The notes under the pieces: generated by a model
What the model saw: the letters and a program-made list of their open reading frames with translations, nothing else
The model's database searches: none
Told to the model about the DNA's origin: nothing
Translations under genes and position numbers: made by a program
Shown: positions 56,903 to 64,000 of the stretch, piece after piece
Position numbering within the stretch: position 1 is the stretch's first letter
Layout: each line of letters starts with the position of its first letter
Source of the DNA: Thalassolituus oleivorans MIL-1
GTDB taxonomy: Bacteria; Pseudomonadota; Gammaproteobacteria; Pseudomonadales; Oceanobacteraceae
Assembly (NCBI RefSeq): GCF_000355675.1
Contig: NC_020888.1
Coordinates: 1,089,001 to 1,153,000, forward strand
Direction: 5' to 3'
DNA: 64,000 bases

Positions 56903-56931
56903 GAGGGAGCATCTCGGCTGAGATGCCCCTC
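56903..56931 (-). terminator. Intrinsic terminator downstream of surface-protein operon
   Basis: GAGGG-A-GCATCTC and GAGATGC-CCCTC pair over 12 bp with one bulged A and a GGCT loop. On the minus strand it follows the stop of the barrel half by 11 nt. The trailing T-run is short. Confidence 0.65.
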
Positions 56932-56941
56932 TAAGTTATGT

Positions 56942-58336
56942 TTATTGGAAAGCGGCTCGCATCGTAGCCAACGATTCTTGGTCGGCTTTGAAGCGGAGTT
57001 TCAGGTAAACACCTTTGGCGGTGAAGTTCGCCGCAGAGAAATCACTATCGATAAAGCCGGTAAAGTTATAACCCAAGCCAACCCAGACGTTGGTTTTTGG
57101 AATATAACCAACCGATACACCGGCACCATGATTAACTTGACCTGCTTCGTAGCCATGTAAACGGCGACCATGAGCTCCGACATCCCAACGTTCGGTCAGG
57201 TGGTGGCGCCATTCTGTTGCCATAAAGTCTGTAGTCGAGGCGTAATTACCGCTGCCATATTGATCCAACACACGCTTAATACCGTATTGTCCTGCCAACT
57301 GATCACGTTCAGTAATCAACCAGTTTGCATGAATATTATTAATTAATTTACGTGTGCGGTCAGGAATGCCGCTACCACCGTAAGCTTCTTGTACCCAACG
57401 CGTTTGCCACAATAAGGCAAACGGATCTTTACGTGGGCGTAGTGCTAAATCAAAGCGCGCATCTAATTGGTTGGAGTAGGTGTCATCACCATTTTCGTGG
57501 AACCAATTAACGCTACCACCGGTGGCCAGTGCATCGCTTAGTGGGTGATACAAGCTAGTACGAGCTACCCACTTATCATTGATATTACCGTTGCGATATT
57601 CGACACGGTTATTCCACTGCCAAATAGGTGTGCGATAAGCACTGCCAACGTATACGGCATGGAAGTTTTCTGATGTACCGATTTCTTCAGGCGCACTATT
57701 TTCCAAATCTTGCGATTGTTCGAAACCAGTGCTTATGCTCCATGCTTCATTCAGCAAGAACTCTTGCGATAAACCAGATACCGCGAATAAGCGATAACTG
57801 TCGTCTTGTTCTACTTGTTCGATACTTTGTTCGGCGCGAGCGCCGGCCCAAGGTGTGGCCCGAACACCGAATACGGAGCGTTGAGGTGCATCGCTTTCAA
57901 ACCCAGTTTCGTGTTCAGCGAATAAACTGTAGTCATCGTCTAGGCGATAATCGGCACCCAACAATAAGCGATCATAAGCGTCGCTACGTTCGGATACATT
58001 ACCAAGTAACTGCGAGCTTAAGGTCATGCGGTTATTCATGAAACGACGACTGAAACCAGCGGATAATTGGTCCGTGTATATGGTTTCGTCAGTGCTTTCA
58101 TTTTGCGCTGTGATGACACCAAACGAGAATTGTTGATCGTCATCTAAGCGATGAATCCAGTCTACTTGGCTTTGATAGCTATTTAGTTCTGTGCTTAAAC
58201 CATAGTGATGAAAACCCAATACTTGCAGGCGATCACGGTCGGTTATGTACCAGTTACCCTCAACACCTTCTTTGCGGTAATCATTTTCGCTGTCGGATGT
58301 TTGTTCTAAACCGAAGCCATTATCTTGGCTTTGCAC
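56942..58336 (-). CDS. Beta-barrel-like half of an amber-split surface protein
   Basis: 464 residues after a GTG at 58336; the same frame is open upstream to the TAG at 58427-58429, adding 30 residues (EEVVAGDATTANAHRIEIAH and on). The content is typical outer-membrane barrel: alternating strands, many aromatic residues, and turns such as WRHHLTERWDVGAHGRRLHG and VWVGLGYNFTGF. Without signal peptide it could not be exported on its own, so I read it as the C-terminal part of the 58427-62791 protein. Confidence 0.8.
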   Translation of the reverse strand: MQSQDNGFGLEQTSDSENDYRKEGVEGNWYITDRDRLQVLGFHHYGLSTELNSYQSQVDWIHRLDDDQQFSFGVITAQNESTDETIYTDQLSAGFSRRFMNNRMTLSSQLLGNVSERSDAYDRLLLGADYRLDDDYSLFAEHETGFESDAPQRSVFGVRATPWAGARAEQSIEQVEQDDSYRLFAVSGLSQEFLLNEAWSISTGFEQSQDLENSAPEEIGTSENFHAVYVGSAYRTPIWQWNNRVEYRNGNINDKWVARTSLYHPLSDALATGGSVNWFHENGDDTYSNQLDARFDLALRPRKDPFALLWQTRWVQEAYGGSGIPDRTRKLINNIHANWLITERDQLAGQYGIKRVLDQYGSGNYASTTDFMATEWRHHLTERWDVGAHGRRLHGYEAGQVNHGAGVSVGYIPKTNVWVGLGYNFTGFIDSDFSAANFTAKGVYLKLRFKADQESLATMRAAFQ

Positions 58337-58426
58337 ATAGGCTTTGGCTTCGATAACTTCATTACGATGTGCGATCTCAATGCGATGAGCATTAGCTGTG
58401 GTGGCATCACCTGCTACAACTTCTTC

Positions 58427-58429
58427 CTA
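58427..58429 (-). other. In-frame amber codon splitting the surface protein
   Basis: On the minus strand the reading is EITAEIAQ-stop-EEVVAGDATT, in one frame from 62791 to 56942 (1950 codons). A single C-to-T change of CAG explains the TAG. Confidence 0.85.
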
Positions 58430-61400
58430 TTGGGCGATTTCAGCGGTAATTTCGGTATCACCTAATTTCACCGTGGCGTCTAACGCTTGTAAGTTACGAT
58501 CATCACCTGTTTGATTTTGCGTAATGGCGGTGACACCAGCGCGTACAGTATCGCCCAGTAATTTCACACCAGCACGGCCACCACTGATATAGCCAAGGTT
58601 ATCACCGGCGTCGACCTCATATTCAACCACGATATAGCGTGGATTAAAGGATGCGTCGGTGCTGGCGATTGGGCTCTTGAAATAAATCGTGCCATCTTGA
58701 TAGTCGATAACGTAATCAACATCGCGTTGCAGCAATTGGGTTGAAAGCACGACTTCGCTACGATAACGATCACGAATTTCTAAACTGACGTTTTCGCTGT
58801 TGAGAACTAATTGCTGCTTCTGTAAACGATACAGACCAGACGTGCCGTCACCTTGAATTTCGTCACGTACAAAACCTTGGTTGGTTTGGCTGATAAAACC
58901 GGATAATTCAACAACATCACCTTGGTATACCGACTGTAAACCAGTCAATTTACGGTTATAGCGACCTAGAGTAGTAACGTTCAGATCGGTATTAATATCA
59001 CCAAACACCGTGTAGAAACGCTCACGTTCAACCCTTACATACAGCTTACGTGCAGAGCTAGCATCCAGTTGTTGCTGGCTGGCGTCACCGTATAAGGTGT
59101 AGTAACGATCAGGCTCTATGACACGAGCGAAAGGTTCGGCTTCGGCCTTGCCTGAGTCGTAGGCAGCGGTGATTAACCATTCGCCGGATACCTGACCTTG
59201 AGTAAAGAAGGCGACACGACCGTCACTATAAATGTTGTCATCAATACCTGCGGCTTTCATTGAGGCGTTGTCGCCACCGCCAGCGTTATAACCCACAGAC
59301 AGATCGCCTAAACCGACCAAAATCCACTCGCGATCTTGTGGTTTTAACCACACGCGCAGTTCATCGGTTTGGCCATTTGAGTGATGGAAACGTAATACCG
59401 CTTCACCCGCTTGGAAAGTCGGTGCCAATTGAATTCGAGTAATGCCATCGTTGCCGACTTGATAGTGCGGCGTTTGCATCATTGCGAGCGGATTCGCTTC
59501 AATTTGACGGGCTTCGTCATAGAGCTGATATGGCGCTAGAACTTCTACTTCGCCCTGAACTTTAGCGCGAATAGGGAAGCCGTCTTTGTCGGTTAAACGC
59601 ACGGCAATCGTTGGTGGATTAATGCCATCGGCGATCACTGTACTTTGATCGAGCACTAACTCAGCTTTAGCAGGATCTTGTGAAAAGTGAACTGTCTTCT
59701 CGAATTCACTGACGACGTCGCCATTGCTATCAAGAATAGTTACGCCGAAACGGTTAGCCCCCGGTTGAATATCGACGCCGCGCCATTGGCTAACCATCAA
59801 ATCACGACTTGTGCTTGCGGTAGTGCCGTCATAGTTAAGAGCGCTCACCGGAGAACCGTTAAGAGTCAAAACAACTCGTTGCTTTTTCGCGTGCGAAATT
59901 GCGATTTTTATCGAGCCAATAGCTGGGCTGCGATCTAGTGGTGGCCATAACCATTGCGCATCGTCTGCTGCGGTATCGAACCATTGCTCATCAAATTCAG
60001 GAATCAATAATTCCGATGGCATTTGCGCCGGATTGCCTGCCGCGGTAGCGGGTAAGCCGGTAAAGCCTGGGATAAGTGATTGAACGCCGGCGACTTGTAA
60101 ATCACTGCCTTGGCTCTTCAAGCTGAGTACCGCATCAGCATTAAGTACTTTCACTTCAACGCGACGGTTTTGCGCACGGCCTTCAGCACTGGCGTTACTT
60201 GCTACAGGAACCGTTGCACCTTTACCCAGCGCTGTTACTTGGCTACCAGCAACTTTTAATTCTTCAGCTAAATAGGTCGCCACTGATTTCGCACGGGCTT
60301 CCGATAAGGCTTGGTTGTCGGCAAAAATATGCTGGTTGCGCTTAGAAATACGGGTACTGTCAGTATGACCGACAATTTGAATTTTCAAATTATCGAGGCC
60401 ATCCAAACGTTCAATAACTGAGCGTAAGTTTTGCTTATCTTCGTCGGTTAATACATCCGAGAAGTTAGCAAACTTTGGTGGACTAACCGGTTTTACCTCA
60501 CCATCGGCAGGTGGCAATACTAGTAGAGCAGTGGTAGTTGCCGCTTTGACTTGCTGTGGTGTTTGACCTTCTGCTTGGAAGCGAGTGATCGAACGTGTAA
60601 CAAGATCGCCAGACTGAGCTTGGTCAGTGACTATTGCATCAAAATGAATTTGATGGCTCCAGCTTTCTGGCTTGTCTCCTAAGCGATAAATCAGGGTACC
60701 GTATGATATTTCTGGGTCTGCAGAAGCGACGCCATCCATATCGGTTGTTCCGGTTTGATAAATAAGACCGTCAGGTAACGCGATCATTTGAATAACGTTG
60801 TTAACTGGCAAGCCTGTACCTTTTACATCAATCGTAAAACGTACTTTTTGCTTAACCGGTGAGTTGTATGGTGTTGCTTGGTTCGCGGCAATGTCTAAAG
60901 GCACTAACTCATGATTTAACTGTTGTGTGACTTCACCCATGTCTGGCTCAAGCATTTTCAATGCGAAATCAACGCGCCAGAAACTACCACCTTGAACATC
61001 GACAAATTGGCTGAAGTCGCGTCCTGCATGGAAACCACGGAGATCACATTCCATTAGTTCCATATATGGAGGAACGGTCGCTTTATCAATTTGGACGACG
61101 TGCGTGCCCGGTTTTACATCTTCGATATGCCATTCACCCGCTTCATCGGTCACGACATAGGTGCCGTCTTCCATAAACAAACGAATGTTAGGAACACCAT
61201 CGGCTGACTCTTGGTTACCGTTACAGTCGTCAAGGAATACTCGGCCAAATAAACGGGCATTATCTTTATAGAAGTCGTCTCGAATGGATACGCGAGCGCT
61301 AGCGCGATTACTCACGACGACGTCGTCGTTAATCCATGCGGTATTGGTAACTTGGCCTTTTGCCAAGGTCGTTACTTGGGTGACGTAGCTTAGCGTTAAG

Positions 61401-62791
61401 CTGGCTTCTGCAGAGACTTCAGGAAGAGTAAATGTCAGTAATGTGCCTTTGCTACTAATGCTAGGATCTTCGACTTTCACACCATTAATGCGCGCAGAGC
61501 CTTGGCGATAGCGTAAGCCAGCAGGTAGTTGGTCTTTCACTTCTGCATCATTGAGTAATACTTCACCATTGCTAAGACGAATAGTGAACTCAATAAAGTC
61601 GCCGACACCGGCCTCATTTTTAGATGCTGTTTTACTTAGTAATAAATTGGTATCAAGTGGATCGGCACCAATGTCTGTTACGAATACGCGGTTATTCACG
61701 GTAAAACTTTCACCGCGAGAAATAGCGCTAATAGCAAATGGACCATTCGGTGCATTGATTAATTCATCATCAGTTAAATCTGACGGAATGCGGAAATCTG
61801 CTGGGCCGCTAACTTGTAGCTGATATTCACCGCTAGCAATCACAGGGAAACGGAACGCGCCATCAGCAAATGATGGAGTTACAGCGCTTGCACTAATGGT
61901 AGGAGCAGGGCCAGTTTTAACGGTACTTGGATATGGAGTAACACCGTCGTCTTCGAATACTTTGCCATCGGCCGGTAGACCGGTGGCTACATCAATAAGC
62001 GTAATACTTACGCCATTAATGGGGGCACCAGTGGCGGCGTTGAATACACGGCTGCTTGGATCAAAGCGGGTTGAGTCGCTAACAATATCCGTGCTGTCCG
62101 CAGCATCCTGATAGGTTGCTACTACGGTTTGGCCAGATTTTACCGACAAAACACAGTTATACGATTGGCTGGTATTGCTCGCAACAGTCGTTGGCAATAC
62201 ACCAGCAAATTTTCCAGTATTATTACCTGTTTCCGTTAGGCGAATGGTTTCGGTATCAGAACCATCACTGGAGGAAATTGTAATAACAATTTGGTCGGGA
62301 CGAACAGGGTTGATATTTTTGTCGCCCTCAGTCACTAAAATAAATAGGGGTTCGCCTACTTTATAACCAAATTGATCGTCACTCAGGCTGTAGTTGCCTG
62401 GCAAGCTATGACTCGTACCGCTTAAATCGGTAAAGCCAGTTAAAGAGGTGTAGTTACCGGCACTATCAGAGCATTCGCTATCGGTTAAATAGGTGTCGTT
62501 GCTAGTACCGGTATCGTCGTAATGGCCAAGTGAGATTTCAGCAGGCGTCGGAGCAATCGGACCTGGATTAATTTCCTGAGTCGTTAAGCTCACTGACGCT
62601 GCTTTCGTAAAATCAACACCGGCTACCTGATACGATGCCACTGCAGTATTTTCAATTTCCGTATTGGCAGGCGTGACCGCAGCGAATGCATTATTCGCTG
62701 TCGTCATCGATAGCATACCCATTCCAGTCAGCAATACTGCCGCTCTGACAGTTGTCAGGAGTGATTTGCTGTGGGTATTGAACAGAGTCAT
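58427..62791 (-). CDS. Large surface protein with DUF11, carboxypeptidase-like and OmpA domains (N-terminal part)
   Basis: 1454 residues up to the TAG. Signal peptide to about residue 38 (ends NNAFAA). An N-terminal NTA-motif region (ENTAVASYQVAGVDF) is shared with the upstream paralogue. A DUF11 domain covers about 384-505 (KTASKNEAGVGDFIEFTIRL), followed by a CnaB/SdrD-like domain at about 510-580. An OmpA peptidoglycan-binding domain covers about 770-885, with NQALSEARAKSV and GRAQNRRVEVKV. Large beta-rich domains follow, including a barrel-like region that continues beyond the TAG. Probably an envelope-spanning adhesin or assembly platform. Confidence 0.75.
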   Translation of the reverse strand: MTLFNTHSKSLLTTVRAAVLLTGMGMLSMTTANNAFAAVTPANTEIENTAVASYQVAGVDFTKAASVSLTTQEINPGPIAPTPAEISLGHYDDTGTSNDTYLTDSECSDSAGNYTSLTGFTDLSGTSHSLPGNYSLSDDQFGYKVGEPLFILVTEGDKNINPVRPDQIVITISSSDGSDTETIRLTETGNNTGKFAGVLPTTVASNTSQSYNCVLSVKSGQTVVATYQDAADSTDIVSDSTRFDPSSRVFNAATGAPINGVSITLIDVATGLPADGKVFEDDGVTPYPSTVKTGPAPTISASAVTPSFADGAFRFPVIASGEYQLQVSGPADFRIPSDLTDDELINAPNGPFAISAISRGESFTVNNRVFVTDIGADPLDTNLLLSKTASKNEAGVGDFIEFTIRLSNGEVLLNDAEVKDQLPAGLRYRQGSARINGVKVEDPSISSKGTLLTFTLPEVSAEASLTLSYVTQVTTLAKGQVTNTAWINDDVVVSNRASARVSIRDDFYKDNARLFGRVFLDDCNGNQESADGVPNIRLFMEDGTYVVTDEAGEWHIEDVKPGTHVVQIDKATVPPYMELMECDLRGFHAGRDFSQFVDVQGGSFWRVDFALKMLEPDMGEVTQQLNHELVPLDIAANQATPYNSPVKQKVRFTIDVKGTGLPVNNVIQMIALPDGLIYQTGTTDMDGVASADPEISYGTLIYRLGDKPESWSHQIHFDAIVTDQAQSGDLVTRSITRFQAEGQTPQQVKAATTTALLVLPPADGEVKPVSPPKFANFSDVLTDEDKQNLRSVIERLDGLDNLKIQIVGHTDSTRISKRNQHIFADNQALSEARAKSVATYLAEELKVAGSQVTALGKGATVPVASNASAEGRAQNRRVEVKVLNADAVLSLKSQGSDLQVAGVQSLIPGFTGLPATAAGNPAQMPSELLIPEFDEQWFDTAADDAQWLWPPLDRSPAIGSIKIAISHAKKQRVVLTLNGSPVSALNYDGTTASTSRDLMVSQWRGVDIQPGANRFGVTILDSNGDVVSEFEKTVHFSQDPAKAELVLDQSTVIADGINPPTIAVRLTDKDGFPIRAKVQGEVEVLAPYQLYDEARQIEANPLAMMQTPHYQVGNDGITRIQLAPTFQAGEAVLRFHHSNGQTDELRVWLKPQDREWILVGLGDLSVGYNAGGGDNASMKAAGIDDNIYSDGRVAFFTQGQVSGEWLITAAYDSGKAEAEPFARVIEPDRYYTLYGDASQQQLDASSARKLYVRVERERFYTVFGDINTDLNVTTLGRYNRKLTGLQSVYQGDVVELSGFISQTNQGFVRDEIQGDGTSGLYRLQKQQLVLNSENVSLEIRDRYRSEVVLSTQLLQRDVDYVIDYQDGTIYFKSPIASTDASFNPRYIVVEYEVDAGDNLGYISGGRAGVKLLGDTVRAGVTAITQNQTGDDRNLQALDATVKLGDTEITAEIAQ

Positions 62792-62804
62792 CGTGTCAGT
62801 TTCT

Positions 62805-63917
62805 TCAGTTAATAGTTACTTGAAAAACAATCACGTTGGCTTCTTCCGCGGCTACTTCGCCTAGGTTGGCCGTGATTACGCCACTGCTTTCCGTAACGTT
62901 TGCGGCATCGGCGGCTGCCGGTGTTGCAAGGTCGTCGTAGCTAACTAACAGAGAGTCTGCAACGTAGGTAGTGTCAGTCGGCAATGTATCGGTAATGATG
63001 ACATTGGTTGCTGATGCACTACCTGTGTTTACGATGCGAATGGTGTACTTAACCACAGCGCCAGGGATGGCTTTAGGGTTGGTCGTGCCATTAATCGGAT
63101 CAGAGATAACAACCGATGTTTTCGTTAAGTTATCAATTCCGCCGTCACTGTTTAGGTTAGGGAATGCCAATTTTAAAACGTCGCTTAACACTTCTGAGTT
63201 GTCAGCATCCGCAGGGGTTGCACCGTTGGCATAAACCACTTCAATGGTGGTCGCGCCGTTAGCGATTGCTGCATCGTCTGTGCTGCCGTTGCTTGGATCG
63301 TTGTCGTCCGTATCTAGGTTGTAGGTTGTTCCATTAATAGTGGAAGCAACGCCATTAACCGTTAGATCTGTGATCGCAACGTCACCATCAACACCGGTGA
63401 TATTTTCTTTTGGTAAAACAACGAAAATAGTGACTGAATCGTCCGCAGGGATTTCATCTGTCACTGTGATCGCCGTGTCGCCGGCATCAAGTTGACCGTC
63501 ACCATTAACATCAACGTAATAGGTATAGGTACCCGTTAGGTCGATGGTATCGGTATAGTCATTGCCGTTGGCGTTTACCGTTGTTCCGGTTGCGTTTGCT
63601 GCTGCAACGGCAAACGACGTCGGCGCGTTACCAGTGTTGTTTACCACGAAAGCTGCAACGATAACGTTGTCAGTTTCTAATGATGTTTGGTTTGCATCAG
63701 TATTTAAACGTGCCAAATCAAAGTCGACTTTAATATCGACATTGAATTTATCTTCAGCAGTGACCGCAGTTTGGTCTATGCCGTTGATTTGGTAGTTAAG
63801 GGTTGCAGTGTTGGTAACTTCCGTACCTGCAGCAGTACCTGCTGCATGTACGTTGACTGCCAATCCGCTTAACGTCCCCAGTAATACTGGGGCAATCAGT
63901 TTTGAATATTTATTCAT
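62805..63917 (-). CDS. DUF11-domain secreted or surface protein
   Basis: 370 residues with a signal peptide (about 1-25, ending VHAAG). The N-terminus carries EVTNTATLNYQINGID, matching the pattern in the large paralogue downstream. Beta-rich, Asn/Asp/Thr-rich repeats with a calcium-like DVNGDGQLDAGD loop. A C-terminal DUF11 domain (about 255-370) ends FQVTIN. GGGAG precedes the ATG. It lies 13 bp upstream of the large OmpA-linked gene, in the same operon. Confidence 0.75.
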   Translation of the reverse strand: MNKYSKLIAPVLLGTLSGLAVNVHAAGTAAGTEVTNTATLNYQINGIDQTAVTAEDKFNVDIKVDFDLARLNTDANQTSLETDNVIVAAFVVNNTGNAPTSFAVAAANATGTTVNANGNDYTDTIDLTGTYTYYVDVNGDGQLDAGDTAITVTDEIPADDSVTIFVVLPKENITGVDGDVAITDLTVNGVASTINGTTYNLDTDDNDPSNGSTDDAAIANGATTIEVVYANGATPADADNSEVLSDVLKLAFPNLNSDGGIDNLTKTSVVISDPINGTTNPKAIPGAVVKYTIRIVNTGSASATNVIITDTLPTDTTYVADSLLVSYDDLATPAAADAANVTESSGVITANLGEVAAEEANVIVFQVTIN

Positions 63918-63936
63918 AAGTAGCTCCCACTAGGTA

Positions 63937-64000
63937 TTAATTAACGCGAACCTTAAACTCAACCGAACCACTTTTTCCGGCAGCAACTGCTTGCTGTAGG
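63937..64000 (-). CDS. C-terminus of a further DUF11-like gene (partial)
   Basis: Only the last 20 residues are inside the window, reading LQQAVAAGKSGSVEFKVRVN then TAA. The ending resembles the FQVTIN terminus of the next gene, so this is probably a third paralogue of the same operon, 19 bp upstream of it. Confidence 0.6.
   Translation of the reverse strand, partial: LQQAVAAGKSGSVEFKVRVN

Noticed and set aside
29840-62791. Reassignment of TAG to an amino acid throughout the genome
   Set aside because: Several intact genes end in TAG (HK at 7411, cation exporter at 27162, asparaginase at 44107) at the expected family length.
1-64000. tRNA, rRNA, CRISPR, IS element or prophage genes
   Set aside because: No cloverleaf-like or rRNA segment, no regularly spaced repeats, and no transposase, integrase or phage proteins were seen in coding or intergenic stretches.

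Overview
The window reads as chromosome from a marine-type gammaproteobacterium, most like the Oceanospirillales hydrocarbon degraders (Oleispira, Thalassolituus and Bermanella relatives). The grounds are family content only: a ccmABCDEFGHI operon beside fliK and an orphan FlhB C-terminal protein, an ackA-pta pair, an RND pump, the paired TIGR03546/TIGR03545 families, a Baeyer-Villiger-type monooxygenase with an AraC regulator, an OlsB-like acyltransferase and many c-di-GMP and two-component proteins. By eye the base composition is in the mid-40s % GC. No rRNA, tRNA, insertion sequence, prophage or CRISPR array was seen, and genus is not resolved.

Layout. 1-3863 (-): RND pump operon (adaptor then inner-membrane transporter, the latter cut by the window edge), with an inverted-repeat-rich upstream region. 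4269-7411 (+): a periplasmic-binding-like protein coupled to a histidine kinase. 7624-10358 (+): TIGR03546, TIGR03545 and a small unknown. 10415-13817: SDR and flavin monooxygenase (-) with a divergent AraC regulator (+) and a 21-bp-spaced direct repeat between them. 13837-16967 (-): M16 protease and a small protein. 17037-21736: a signalling locus (receiver protein with a degenerate EAL-like tail, HTH plus pseudo-receiver, hybrid kinase). 21952-24197: PlsC-type acyltransferase and a two-domain DUF4377-like lipoprotein. 24262-31093: TPR lipoprotein, membrane-tethered receiver protein, cation diffusion facilitator, an unknown exported protein, AlkB, CysK and a diguanylate cyclase split by one amber codon. 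31097-36492 (-): LPLAT, Pta, AckA, PilZ-like protein, Bax-like protein. 36739-42036: second diguanylate cyclase, DUF4442 protein, OlsB-like protein, thioredoxin-like protein, HemN. 42293-46457: TetR regulator, asparaginase, and a divergent pair of an unknown protein and a TauD-like dioxygenase. 46473-48655 (-): FlhB-like protein and FliK. 48749-55699 (+): complete cytochrome c maturation operon. 55790-64000 (-): DUF2804 protein and a surface-protein operon with DUF11 domains, an OmpA domain and a beta-barrel-like tail, split by a second amber codon.

The most notable signal is that two long genes, a diguanylate cyclase (29840-31093) and a roughly 1949-residue surface protein (56942-62791), are each broken by a single in-frame TAG while the frame and the domain content continue on the other side. 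Each fits one C-to-T change in a CAG codon. TAG also ends several apparently normal genes here, so recoding of the whole genome is not supported; mutation, consensus error or amber readthrough remain open. Other points of interest are the kinase coupled to a binding protein, the locus of degenerate signalling domains, the membrane-anchored receiver protein and the small dioxygenase pair of unknown product.
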